This document shows, piece after piece, positions 1 through 7,636 of a DNA stretch of 11,674 nucleotides (positions are counted from its first letter, which is position 1; the number at the start of each line of letters is the position of its first letter). The DNA comes from Acidobacteriota bacterium. GTDB taxonomy: Bacteria; Acidobacteriota; Vicinamibacteria; Vicinamibacterales; Vicinamibacteraceae. The notes below the pieces were generated by a model. The model was not told where the DNA came from. It did not search any database and worked only from the letters and a program-made list of their open reading frames with translations. The stretch spans positions 1-11,674 of the forward strand of contig JAEYZV010000344.1 of NCBI GenBank assembly GCA_023427865.1, written 5' to 3'. A program made the translations under genes and the position numbers.

Positions 1-117
1 GAACAGGCTGGCCGGGTCGAGCAGGGACCCGAGGGCCACCGAGCCGATGCCGACGCTCGCCGCCGACAGGAAGTGACGCCGGGTGGCGTTGAACTTGAGA
101 TCTTCGAGGGCCTTCAT
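1..117 (-). CDS. DUF1501 family protein, N-terminal fragment (cut by window edge)
   Basis: Only the first 39 codons are present; the gene runs off the left edge. The visible N-terminus carries TRRHFLSAASVG (residues 12-23), a twin-arginine (Tat) motif followed by a hydrophobic Ala/Gly/Val/Leu stretch, so export to the periplasm after folding is predicted. The assignment to DUF1501 rests on this start plus position: genes encoding DUF1501 proteins habitually follow DUF1549/DUF1553 heme-protein genes in Acidobacteriota, Planctomycetota and Verrucomicrobiota. The start ATG (117-115) overlaps the TGA of the upstream gene (116-114) as ATGA, which suggests translational coupling; no Shine-Dalgarno sequence is evident before it. 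DUF1501 biochemistry is unsettled (a sulfatase/phosphatase-like fold has been proposed), and no catalytic residue lies in the visible part. Another Tat-exported protein cannot be excluded from 39 residues. Confidence 0.75.
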   Translation of the reverse strand, partial: MKALEDLKFNATRRHFLSAASVGIGSVALGSLLDPASLF

Positions 118-3100
118 CGCTTGTTCACCGCTGCATCGCTGTTCATGATCGTGCTCGCGACGACGGTCCACGTCGCGACATCCACGGGCGGAAGTGCCCG
201 TGCGCGGGGCTTCTCGCCACTGCTGGCCAGGGCGCGCGCGGCGACCGCCTCGTCCGCATAGGCCGCGCGCTGGGACTCGTACAGCGCCCGCACCGCCTTC
301 ATTTCCGTGGCGCTCGGCGACCGGCTCGTGATCAGCCGGTACGCCATCGTGATGCGCGCCTCCGGCGTGTCGCCGCCCTCGAGCAGCAGCCGCTCGGCGA
401 GCACGCGCGCCGCTTCCACGTACTGCACGTCGTTGAGCAGCACGAGTGCCTGCAGCGGCGTGCTCGTGCGCTGCCGGCGCACGGTACACAGCAGCCGTTC
501 GGCCGCATCGAAGCTGATGGCCGACGGCGGCGGCGTCGTGCGCTTCCACACGGTGTACACGCTCCGCCGGTACAGGTCGTCGCCCTTGCCCTGCACGTAG
601 GAGGTCGCGTTGCGCGTGGCGAGTTCCTCCCAGAGCCCGGGCGGCTGGTACGGGTACACGCTCCTGCCGCCGATCGTCCGCACCAGCAGCCCGCTCGCGG
701 CCAGCGCGTTGTCGCGGATCTGCTCGGCAGCGAACCGATACGCCGGTCCGCGTGCCAGTTTCGCATTCGCGGGATCGATCTCGAGCGCCTGCGCCGACGC
801 AGCCGAGTCCTGCCGGTAGGTCGCCGACGTCACCATCTGCCGCAGCAGGCCCTTGAGGTTCCACCCGCCTTCACGGAACGTCACCGCGAGATGATCGAGC
901 AGTTCGGGATGGGTCGGCAGCTTGCCCTGGTTGCCGAAGTCCTCGGGCGTGGACACGATGCCGTTGCCGAAGATCAGCGCCCAGTAGCGGTTGACGAGCA
1001 CGCGCGACGCGAGCGGATGCTCCGGCGAGAACAGCCAGCGTGCCAGCCCCAGACGGTTGCGCGGCAGCGACTCGTCGAGTGGCGGCAGCACGTCCGGCGT
1101 GTCGGCCTCGACCTCCGTGGTCGGCGCATCGTAGGCGCCCCGCGCCAGGATGAACGTCGGGCGCCGCCGTTCCGCGGGCAGGTCGCGCATCACCATGACC
1201 TGCGGCAGCGCGGTGATGATCGCGTTCTCCTTGCCGCGCAGGGCCTGCAGCTGGCGTCGCTCCCGCTCGCCGAGCCGCGCCACCCTCCGCACCCAGTGGT
1301 CGGCGAGCGCCTCTCGTGACACTGCCGCCGCGTGCCCTCCAGAGCCCTTCGTCGGCTCCATCGGTGCAGCCGCCGTGTCCAATGGTGTAGCCGCCGGACG
1401 CGCCCGGCGGTCAGCGCTCTGCCGCGGCAGCCCCGAGCCGGAGCGGTCGGTGATCGTCCGAGGCCGCTCTGCGCCCGCGGAGCCCTGATTGGCGAGCGCT
1501 GCCACCTCGAGCGCCGTCAGCTGGTCGGCAAACACGTAGAACTCGTCGATCGAGACGTCCGACAGCGTCTCGTCGCCGCGACGCCCGAGCCGCAGTGAGG
1601 GCGTGCTCCCGTGATTGCCGGTCGGTTCCTCGATGATGCTGCGCCAGAGGTTGTCGTTGAGGATCCGCACCCGGGCGAGCCGGCCGTCGACGAACAGCCG
1701 CAGCCCCGCGGCACGGCTGGACCCGTCGTAGGTGACCGCCACGTGATGCCACGTGCCCACGTCCAACGCCTCGAGCGACTCGAAGTCCACCGAGTTGTCC
1801 GGTGCCACGTGGTGCACGCCGACGTGCAGCGTGCCATCGGGGCGCAGCATCAGCTCGTACCCGCGGTGGCCGTTCATCACCGCCCCGGAGCGCGTCATGA
1901 TCGGCCCGCCGACCCCGTCCTTGTCGCGCCGCACCCAGAGCGCATAGGAGAACGGATCGTTGCGCTCGAAGAACGCGAAGCGCTGTTCGCGTCCGCCGAG
2001 GTCGATGTGCATGTCGCCGACCAGCTGCTGCGCCTTACCGACGCGGCCATCCACGGTCACCGGCTCGCGTACCGTCTTCTTCTTCTGTTCCTCCTCGCTC
2101 CCGACCGTGCCCTTGCGCCGCGGTGTCGCGCGGTTCTCGAACGCATACCGCGTCATCTTCTCGAGCGGCAGGTGAACGATCGCGCGCGGCAGCCGCACCG
2201 CGGGCGCGTCGTCGGCCTCCATCCTGGCGAGCCAGGCGTCGAAGGCGGGGCCCGTGGCGAGCCTGTCGACGCGGGTGGCCTCCTCGAGCGGGCCCATCTC
2301 GGCGCGCAACGCCGCGAGCGTTGCGTCGGCGTCGGCGGTGGAGACGGTGACGGTGGGGCTCGGCACGCCGGAGTAGGGGATCTGTCCGGCCTCGTTCACG
2401 TTGTTGAAGAACGCAAACAGCTTGAAGTAATCGGCCTGCATCACCGGGTCGTACTTGTGGTCGTGGCAGCGGGCGCACTCCACGGTGAGGCCCAGGAACG
2501 CCGCGCCGAACGTGTTCACGCGGTCGGCCACGTACTCGGTCCGGTACTCCTCCGGAACGATGCCGCCCTCCTGGCTCTGCATGTGGTGTCGGTTGAACGC
2601 CGTGGCCAGCCGCTGCTCGAGGGTTGCGCCGGGCAGCAGATCGCCGGCGAGCTGCCAGGTGATGAACTGGTCAATCGGCAGGTTGCGGTTGAACGCGCCG
2701 ATCACCCAGTCGCGCCACGGCGACATGTCGCGCATCCCATCGTCCTGGTAGCCGTGCGAGTCGGCATACCTCGCCAGGTCGAGCCAGTCGGCGGCCATGC
2801 GCTCGCCGAAGGCGGGCGAGGCCAGCAGGCGATCGACGAGCTTCTCGTAAGCGTCCGGAGACGTATCGGCCAGGAACGCGTCGAGCTCGGCAAGTGTCGG
2901 CGGCAGGCCGGTCAGGTCCATCGAAACGCGGCGGATCAACGTCTCGCGCGACGCCTCCTTCGCCGGCGTCAGCCCCGTGCCGCGCAGGCCCGCGCGGATG
3001 AAGGCATCGATCGGGTTGCGCACGTCGCCGATGTCGCTGCCGGTCGGCAGCGCCGGCTTCTTCGGCGCCATGAAGGCCCAGTGCGGCGTCCAGGTGGCGC

Positions 3101-3539
3101 CCTGCTCGATCCAGCGGGTGAGCGTCGCCTTCTCGAGGTCGCTCAACGTGAGGTGCGACGCCGGCGCCGGCATCATCACGGCCGGATCGGTGCTCATGAT
3201 GCGGCGGACCAGTTCGCTGTCGCCGGTATCGCCCGCCACTATTGCGCGCCGGCCCGACGGCAGCGTCGCAAACGCGCCCTCCTGCGTGTGGAGGCTCAGT
3301 CCGGCCTTGCGCGCGCGGTCGTCGGGGCCGTGGCACGCGAAGCACTTGTCCGACAGGATCGGCTTGACGTGGAAGTTGAAGTCCACCTGCTCGGGCAGGC
3401 CCGCCATGTCGGGCACGCGCGACTGGCAGGCGGCAAGGGCGAAGAGCGAGGCGACGAGGGCCGCGCCGGCGGCCACGCGCCGAACGACGCGTTGCCGCCC
3501 CGCGCCCGCGGGACAGTGATCTGAGGCCATCGAGGGCAC
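114..3539 (-). CDS. Planctomycete-type cytochrome c lipoprotein: PSCyt1 - DUF1549 (PSCyt2) - LamG-like - DUF1553 (PSD1)
   Basis: A 1141-residue envelope protein. Residues 20-38 form a lipoprotein signal with lipobox LAAC (Cys38). PSCyt1 follows, with heme-binding CFACH (Cys66, Cys69, His70). DUF1549 spans about 175-385 and ends in a second heme-like motif CARCH (355-359) followed by DHKYDP. Residues 450-690 resemble a LamG/concanavalin-like sandwich (TWHHVAVTYDG at 596-606, LFVDGRLA at 615-622, LRLGRRG at 649-655). DUF1553 occupies about 825-1135, with SRVLVNRYW (845-853), TSATYRQD (904-911) and TSTPLQALVLLND (1025-1037). A charged linker (480-495) and a low-complexity linker (690-745) separate domains. 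Two covalent c-hemes on the outer surface or periplasmic face are predicted, hence electron transfer, but no substrate is known for the family. The start may be GTG at 3539 or ATG at 3530; neither has a strong ribosome site, and the lipobox is kept with both. It forms a unit with the downstream DUF1501 gene. Confidence 0.93.
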   Translation of the reverse strand: MPSMASDHCPAGAGRQRVVRRVAAGAALVASLFALAACQSRVPDMAGLPEQVDFNFHVKPILSDKCFACHGPDDRARKAGLSLHTQEGAFATLPSGRRAIVAGDTGDSELVRRIMSTDPAVMMPAPASHLTLSDLEKATLTRWIEQGATWTPHWAFMAPKKPALPTGSDIGDVRNPIDAFIRAGLRGTGLTPAKEASRETLIRRVSMDLTGLPPTLAELDAFLADTSPDAYEKLVDRLLASPAFGERMAADWLDLARYADSHGYQDDGMRDMSPWRDWVIGAFNRNLPIDQFITWQLAGDLLPGATLEQRLATAFNRHHMQSQEGGIVPEEYRTEYVADRVNTFGAAFLGLTVECARCHDHKYDPVMQADYFKLFAFFNNVNEAGQIPYSGVPSPTVTVSTADADATLAALRAEMGPLEEATRVDRLATGPAFDAWLARMEADDAPAVRLPRAIVHLPLEKMTRYAFENRATPRRKGTVGSEEEQKKKTVREPVTVDGRVGKAQQLVGDMHIDLGGREQRFAFFERNDPFSYALWVRRDKDGVGGPIMTRSGAVMNGHRGYELMLRPDGTLHVGVHHVAPDNSVDFESLEALDVGTWHHVAVTYDGSSRAAGLRLFVDGRLARVRILNDNLWRSIIEEPTGNHGSTPSLRLGRRGDETLSDVSIDEFYVFADQLTALEVAALANQGSAGAERPRTITDRSGSGLPRQSADRRARPAATPLDTAAAPMEPTKGSGGHAAAVSREALADHWVRRVARLGERERRQLQALRGKENAIITALPQVMVMRDLPAERRRPTFILARGAYDAPTTEVEADTPDVLPPLDESLPRNRLGLARWLFSPEHPLASRVLVNRYWALIFGNGIVSTPEDFGNQGKLPTHPELLDHLAVTFREGGWNLKGLLRQMVTSATYRQDSAASAQALEIDPANAKLARGPAYRFAAEQIRDNALAASGLLVRTIGGRSVYPYQPPGLWEELATRNATSYVQGKGDDLYRRSVYTVWKRTTPPPSAISFDAAERLLCTVRRQRTSTPLQALVLLNDVQYVEAARVLAERLLLEGGDTPEARITMAYRLITSRSPSATEMKAVRALYESQRAAYADEAVAARALASSGEKPRARALPPVDVATWTVVASTIMNSDAAVNKR

Positions 3540-3559
3540 CGGACTTCCGGAACCTGCCC

Positions 3560-3588
3560 AGCGTATGTCATGCCGCGACGTGGTGCAA
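3560..3588 (-). promoter_or_regulatory. Possible promoter of the minus-strand heme-protein/DUF1501 unit
   Basis: Reading the minus strand, TTGCAC (3588-3583) lies 17 bp from TACGCT (3565-3560), a sigma70-like arrangement with only three of six consensus bases in each box. Transcription would begin near 3553, about 14-23 nt before the two candidate start codons. A TTCCGGAA palindrome at 3545-3552 lies at this start point and could be an operator, but a GC-rich genome gives such palindromes by chance. The -35 overlaps that proposed for the divergent gene, so the two promoters may compete. Confidence 0.25.
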
Positions 3589-3609
3589 ACCGGCCCGGAA
3601 CGCTAGAAT
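3581..3609 (+). promoter_or_regulatory. Possible promoter of the DUF5916 gene (leaderless arrangement)
   Basis: TAGAAT (3604-3609) matches five of six bases of the sigma70 -10 box; a weak -35 TGGTGC (3581-3586) lies 17 bp upstream. Only seven bases separate the -10 box from the GTG start at 3617, so transcription should begin on or next to the start codon. There is no Shine-Dalgarno sequence in the remaining space, which agrees with a leaderless transcript. Confidence 0.4.
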
Positions 3610-3616
3610 TCGCCGC

Positions 3617-6286
3617 GTGGGACCGCGTGCCGCCGCCCTGTGCCTGCTGCTGCTCGGGGCCGCTGGCGCACGCGTGTCGGCGGCACCGGCCCAGGTCGCC
3701 GATCCCCGGGACGTGCAGGCGGTCCGCGCGCCCTCGGCGCCGGTCGTCGACGGACGCCTGGACGACGAGGTCTGGCGCCTTGCCGAGCCGGTCACGGGGT
3801 TCCTGCAACGCGACCCGGTGGAAGGTGAACCGGCCAGCGAGGACACGGTCGTGCAGGTGGCCTACGACGAGAAGGCGCTGTACGTCGCCGCGCGGCTGTA
3901 CGACCGCTATCCCGCAGACATCGTCGGCCAGCTGTCGCGCCGCGACGCGGCGGTCGAGGCCGATGCGTTCATCGTCTACCTCGACCCTCACCACGACCAC
4001 CTGACCGGCGCGCAGTTCGGCGTGTCGGCTGCCGGCGTGCAGCGTGATGCGCTGATCTACAACGACCAGTTCCTCGATCCGGCGTGGGATGCCGTCTGGG
4101 CGTCCGCGGTGGCGATCGACGCGGAGGGCTGGGTCGTGGAGATGCGCATCCCGCTGTCGCAGCTGCGATTCCCGCGCGCCGATCGCTACACGTGGGGCAT
4201 CAACGTCCAGCGCGTGATCCAGCGGCGCAACGAATCGGCCTGGCTGCAACTGGTGCCCAAGAACGAGGCGGGCCTCGCCTCGCGCATGGCGCACCTGGAA
4301 GGCATCGCCGGCATCACGCCGCCGGGGACGCTGGAGTTGATGCCGTACGTGACGTCACGTGCGGAGTTCATCGAGCCGCCATCGCCGGGCAACCCCTTCA
4401 ACGACGGCGTGCGCGCGTTTGCCGCCGCCGGCATGGACCTCAAGTACGGCGTCAGCAGCAACCTCACGCTCGACGCCACCTTCAATCCCGACTTCGGGCA
4501 GGTGGAAGTCGATCCGGCCGTGGTCAACCTGACGCAGTTCGAGGTGTTCTTCGAGGAGCGCCGCCCGTTCTTCACCGAAGGCGCCAAGGTGTTCGGCAAC
4601 TTCGGCCGCAGCGGCGCGAGCGAGTATTGGGGATTCTTCCGTCCCGAACCGACGCTGTTCTACAGCCGCCGCATCGGTCGCGCCCCGCAGGGCCCGATCG
4701 CGGGCAGCCCGTACGTGGACGTACCGGCGACGACGACGATCATCGGCGCCGCCAAGCTCGTGGGACGCACCAAGGGCGGGTGGACGATCGGCGCACTCGA
4801 CGCCGTCACGGGCCGCGAGCAGGCCCGCCTGTCCGACGGCATCGCTCGGACGCGACGCGAGGTGGAGCCGCTCACCAACTACGCCGTCGTGCGGGCCCAA
4901 CGCGAGTTGGGGACGCGGGCCGGGATCGGCATTCTCGGCACCTCGGTGATCCGCGACGGGAGCGCTGCGCACCTGGCCGAGACGCTGGCGTCACGCGCGC
5001 ACATGTTCGGTGTCGATGGCCACGTGTTCATCGACGCGCGCCGCCTCTGGGTGTTGCATGGCGGCGTGGCGGGCAGCTGGGTGCACGGCAGCGAGAGGGC
5101 GATCACGCGCCTCCAGCGCGCCGAGCAGCGGTACTATCAGCGTCCGGATGCGCCGCACGTCTCGGTCGATCCCGGCGCGACGAGCCTCGCCGGGTGGACC
5201 GGCCAGGCCAACCTCAATCGCAACAGCGGCAACGTCACGGTGAACCTCGGCGTGTGGGGGATGAGTCCCGGCCTGGAGGTGAACGATCTCGGGTTCTCCA
5301 CGCAGACCGATCGGGCGGGCGGGCATGCGATGGTGCAGTGGCGCAAGCTCGTGCCCGATGGCTGGACGCGCGAGCGGTCCGCCTGGATCTCGAAATGGTG
5401 GACGTGGAACTACGGCGCCGAGCTGCAGGGCGACGGCTGGCAGGCGGGCAGCAGCGTGCAGTACCGGAACTTCTGGCGCTCGACGCTGACGGTCACGCAC
5501 GCGCGTCGGGTCTGGGACGACAAGCTGACGCGCGGCGGCCCGACGGTGATCCGGCCGGGCAACGTCGGCGCGCAGCTGTCGGTGAGCACCGACAACCGCC
5601 GGGTGGCCGTGGTGACGACCGATGCTGGATACACGGCGCGGCAGTACGGCGCCTCGTCGTTCACGGCAGGGACGAGCCTCGCCGTCCGTCCGGTACCGGC
5701 CGTGACGCTCAGCGCCGGGCCGGCGGTCCGCCGGAACATCGTCGCCGCGCAATACCTGGCGACGCGAACCGACCCGCTCGCGGCGCGGACGTTCGGGCAG
5801 CGGTACGTGTTCGGCGAGCTCGATCAGACCGAGGTCTCGATGGTCACGCGCCTGAGCGTCGCGACCTCGCCGCGGACGTCGCTGCAGGTTTACCTGCAGC
5901 CGCTCATCTCGGCTGGCGATTACGGCGCCATCAAGGAGATCGAGGCGCCGCGGACGTTCGCGTTCGTCCGCTACGGCGAGGATGCCGGCAGCACGATCGA
6001 CCAGGGACCGACGGGGACGCTGATCATCGACCCGGATGGCGCCGGCGCGGCATCGCCGTTCGCGATCGCACGGCCGGACTTCAACGTGCGCTCCCTGCGC
6101 GCCAACACGGTGTTCCGTTGGGAGTTCCGCCCGGGTTCGACGCTGTATGCCGTGTGGACGCAGCAGCGCCGCGACATCGGGTCGACCGGCGAGTTCGACT
6201 TCGCCAGCGATGCGAGCGGCGTCTTCACGTCGCCGGCCGACGACGTGTTCCTCGTCAAGATGACGTACTGGTTCGGGGCAAGGTAG
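3617..6286 (+). CDS. DUF5916 protein with N-terminal CBM9-like domain, predicted outer-membrane barrel
   Basis: An 889-residue protein with a Sec signal peptide (hydrophobic 7-20; likely cleavage after VSAA near residue 23). Residues 38-225 resemble the CBM9/DUF1083-type beta-sandwich: VVDGRLDDEVW (43-53), YDEKALYVAARLYD (83-96), WVVEMRIPLSQLRF (172-185). The rest matches DUF5916, with its signature region NPDFGQVEVDP (290-300) followed by NLTQFEVFFEERRPFF (304-319). The C-terminal half shows alternating amphipathic strands and ends in YWFGAR, with an aromatic close to the terminus as in outer-membrane beta-barrels. The family has no settled function; carbohydrate binding or surface transport is inferred from the CBM9-like part only. 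The GTG start is chosen because it directly precedes the signal peptide and no better start lies between it and the divergent gene. It stands alone: 150 bp of repeat-bearing DNA follow. Confidence 0.92.
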   Translation: MGPRAAALCLLLLGAAGARVSAAPAQVADPRDVQAVRAPSAPVVDGRLDDEVWRLAEPVTGFLQRDPVEGEPASEDTVVQVAYDEKALYVAARLYDRYPADIVGQLSRRDAAVEADAFIVYLDPHHDHLTGAQFGVSAAGVQRDALIYNDQFLDPAWDAVWASAVAIDAEGWVVEMRIPLSQLRFPRADRYTWGINVQRVIQRRNESAWLQLVPKNEAGLASRMAHLEGIAGITPPGTLELMPYVTSRAEFIEPPSPGNPFNDGVRAFAAAGMDLKYGVSSNLTLDATFNPDFGQVEVDPAVVNLTQFEVFFEERRPFFTEGAKVFGNFGRSGASEYWGFFRPEPTLFYSRRIGRAPQGPIAGSPYVDVPATTTIIGAAKLVGRTKGGWTIGALDAVTGREQARLSDGIARTRREVEPLTNYAVVRAQRELGTRAGIGILGTSVIRDGSAAHLAETLASRAHMFGVDGHVFIDARRLWVLHGGVAGSWVHGSERAITRLQRAEQRYYQRPDAPHVSVDPGATSLAGWTGQANLNRNSGNVTVNLGVWGMSPGLEVNDLGFSTQTDRAGGHAMVQWRKLVPDGWTRERSAWISKWWTWNYGAELQGDGWQAGSSVQYRNFWRSTLTVTHARRVWDDKLTRGGPTVIRPGNVGAQLSVSTDNRRVAVVTTDAGYTARQYGASSFTAGTSLAVRPVPAVTLSAGPAVRRNIVAAQYLATRTDPLAARTFGQRYVFGELDQTEVSMVTRLSVATSPRTSLQVYLQPLISAGDYGAIKEIEAPRTFAFVRYGEDAGSTIDQGPTGTLIIDPDGAGAASPFAIARPDFNVRSLRANTVFRWEFRPGSTLYAVWTQQRRDIGSTGEFDFASDASGVFTSPADDVFLVKMTYWFGAR

Positions 6287-6308
6287 GCTGCGGACGGGCC
6301 TTCGTCAC

Positions 6309-6409
6309 TCGGCCGTCGGCCGTCGCGGCCCTGTACGGGCGTCCTGCCCTGTCCTGACACCCGTGTCCTGTTCGCTTCGCGAAGGCCGATGGCCGAATGC
6401 CGACGGCCG
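6309..6409. repeat. Facing heptamer arrays (GGCCGTC / GGCCGAN) around a 60-bp spacer
   Basis: The left array holds GGCCGTC twice (6311-6324) plus a partial GCGGCC. The right array (6384-6409) reads GGCCGAT, GGCCGAA, TGCCGAC, GGCCG, which is the same 7-bp unit in the opposite orientation. CGGCCGTCGGC at 6310-6320 is an exact reverse complement of GCCGACGGCCG at 6399-6409, giving an 11-bp perfect stem with 78 bp between. The spacer has three CCTG-rich copies (GTCCTG at 6341, 6351 and 6365) and a small palindrome GACACCCGTGTC (6356-6367). It fills most of the 150-bp gap between the DUF5916 gene and the Tat TIM-barrel gene. A role as transcription terminator is possible but there is no T-tract; a mobile or slippage-derived repeat is equally possible. 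Confidence 0.65.
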
Positions 6410-6418
6410 CTTCGGAGA

Positions 6419-6424
6419 TACACT
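6419..6424 (+). promoter_or_regulatory. Possible -10 box before the TIM-barrel/pnt unit
   Basis: TACACT matches four of six bases of the -10 consensus and ends 12 nt before the ATG at 6437, so the leader would be only about five bases. No recognisable -35 exists; that region lies inside the heptamer repeat array. Its value is mainly that it agrees with the short-leader pattern at neighbouring unit-first genes. Confidence 0.3.
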
Positions 6425-6436
6425 CTGCCCACTCCC

Positions 6437-7345
6437 ATGACCATCACACGACGATCCTTCCTCACGGCTTCGGCCTCGGCGGCCGCGGTCTCGGCCCTGC
6501 CAGGCGTGCGCGCGAGCGCCGCCCCGATTGCCCGTGCCGGCAAGAGCCAGCTGCGCGTGGGGCTTGCGGCGTACTCGATGCGCCAGTACCTGCAGGCCAA
6601 GCCCGGCACCAAGGGAGCGATGGACCTGCTCGGGTTCGTCGACTACGCGGCGACCCTCGGCGTGGACGCCGTCGAGCTCACGTCGTACTACTTCCCGGCG
6701 ACGTTCGATCGCGCGTACCTGAACGAGGTGAAGCGTCGCTGCCACATCAACGGTCTGGACATCTCTGGCGGCGCGATCCGCAACAACTTCACGCTGCCCG
6801 ATGGCGATCCCGAGCTCGACAAGTGGCTGGCCCACACCGAGACGTGGCTCGGGCACTATGCCGTGCTCGGCGCGCCGGTGGTGCGCGTGTTCAGCGGCGT
6901 GCCGCCCAAGGGGATGAGCGAGGAGCAGGGCATCGCCAACGGCATCCGGAACCTGAAGAAGGCGCTGGTCTTCGCCGAGAAGCACGGTGTGATCCTCGGG
7001 CTCGAGAACCACGACTACCTGACCCGGATCGACCGGATGCTGCCGGCGCTGAAGGCGATCGACTCGCCGTGGTTCGGCGTCAACCTCGATTCGGGCAACG
7101 TCGACACGACCGACGTCTTTCCCGAACTGCAGAAGATCGTGCCCTATGCGGTCAACGTGCAGCTGAAGGTCGAGACGGGGCCGCCCAGGCAGAAGGTCCC
7201 GACCGACGTGCCGCGCTTCGTGAAGATGCTGAAGGATGCCGGCTACCGCGGCTACATCGTCCTCGAGTACGAGTCGGCGCCCGATCCCTACGAGGCGATT
7301 CCGCAGTACCTCGCGCAGTTGCGTGACGCCATCGCAAAGGCCTGA
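6437..7345 (+). CDS. Tat-exported sugar phosphate isomerase/epimerase-like TIM barrel
   Basis: A 302-residue protein of the xylose-isomerase-like TIM-barrel (AP endonuclease 2) superfamily. It begins with a twin-arginine signal, TRRSFLTASA (4-13), with cleavage likely near residues 28-29, so it acts in the periplasm. Candidate metal ligands are Glu190 (LENHDYL), Asp218 (NLDSGN) and Glu277 (VLEYE); the position that is often His on strand seven appears to be Gln242 (VQLKVE). Other family marks are GLAAYSMRQ (42-50), GVDAVELTSYY (75-85) and GAPVVRVFSG (145-154). Members isomerise or epimerise sugars or inositols, or are oxidation-product enzymes; the substrate cannot be told. ATG 6437 is preferred over an in-frame ATG at 6389 because the latter adds 16 residues encoded by repeat DNA before the Tat motif. 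Only 3 bp separate it from pntAB, so co-transcription is likely. Confidence 0.9.
   Translation: MTITRRSFLTASASAAAVSALPGVRASAAPIARAGKSQLRVGLAAYSMRQYLQAKPGTKGAMDLLGFVDYAATLGVDAVELTSYYFPATFDRAYLNEVKRRCHINGLDISGGAIRNNFTLPDGDPELDKWLAHTETWLGHYAVLGAPVVRVFSGVPPKGMSEEQGIANGIRNLKKALVFAEKHGVILGLENHDYLTRIDRMLPALKAIDSPWFGVNLDSGNVDTTDVFPELQKIVPYAVNVQLKVETGPPRQKVPTDVPRFVKMLKDAGYRGYIVLEYESAPDPYEAIPQYLAQLRDAIAKA
7336..7340 (+). promoter_or_regulatory. Ribosome binding site of pntAB inside the upstream gene
   Basis: AAAGG lies eight bases before the ATG at 7349, inside the last codons of the TIM-barrel gene. It fixes the pntAB start and shows that translation of this gene is organised as an internal member of an operon. 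Confidence 0.55.
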
Positions 7346-7348
7346 TCC

Positions 7349-7636
7349 ATGGATTTCGTTACGGCCCTGTTCATCTTCATGCTGTCGACGTTCATCGGCC
7401 TGGACGTCATCCGCCGCGTCTCGCGGCTGCTGCACACGCCGCTGATGTCGCTCACCAACGCGATCTCCGCGATCGCCATCGTCGGCGCCATCATCCTCGG
7501 CGGCCCCCAGCACGACAGGATGAGCACCATCCTCGCCGCCGTGGCGGTGTTCGCCTCCATGACGAACATCGTCAGCGGGTTCCTGATCACCGATCGCATG
7601 CTCAAGATGTTCAAGAAGAAGGACGGCGCGAAGTGA
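7349..7636 (+). CDS. pntAB: NAD(P) transhydrogenase alpha subunit, membrane part (PntAB / alpha part 2)
   Basis: A 95-residue membrane protein matching the C-terminal membrane segment of E. coli PntA, made as a separate polypeptide as in many non-enterobacteria. Three hydrophobic helices lie at about 4-21, 35-52 and 58-80. The conserved loop LLHTPLMSLTNAISAIAIVG (27-46) is diagnostic, as it closely parallels the equivalent loop of E. coli PntA. With PntB it builds the proton channel that couples hydride transfer from NADH to NADP+ to the membrane potential, supplying NADPH. The soluble NAD(H)-binding subunit PntAA, usually encoded immediately upstream, is missing here; its place is taken by the Tat TIM-barrel gene. 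The stop overlaps the next start by four bases (GTGA). Confidence 0.95.
   Translation: MDFVTALFIFMLSTFIGLDVIRRVSRLLHTPLMSLTNAISAIAIVGAIILGGPQHDRMSTILAAVAVFASMTNIVSGFLITDRMLKMFKKKDGAK
7619..7623 (+). promoter_or_regulatory. Ribosome binding site supporting the GTG start of pntB
   Basis: AAGGA (part of AGAAGGA) lies nine bases before GTG 7633, inside the Lys-Lys-Asp codons at the end of pntAB. It supports the GTG start in the GTGA overlap. Confidence 0.6.

Noticed and set aside
1611..3524. 637-codon open frame on the plus strand opposite the heme-protein gene
   Set aside because: It is the complement of a gene with clear domains; its translation is rich in Arg, His, Gly and Val without any recognisable motif, as expected of antisense frames in GC-rich DNA.
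6287..6330. Intrinsic terminator directly after the DUF5916 gene
   Set aside because: GC-rich pairings exist but no compact hairpin with a T-tract could be found.
4084..6357. 757-codon open frame overlapping the DUF5916 gene
   Set aside because: It is a +1-frame shadow of a well-supported gene, dominated by Arg, Gly, Ala and Pro, with no domain or signal.
6389..6436. Upstream in-frame ATG for the TIM-barrel gene
   Set aside because: It would add 16 residues encoded by repeat DNA in front of a Tat signal and upstream of the -10-like box; ATG 6437 puts the twin-arginine motif at residues 5-6.
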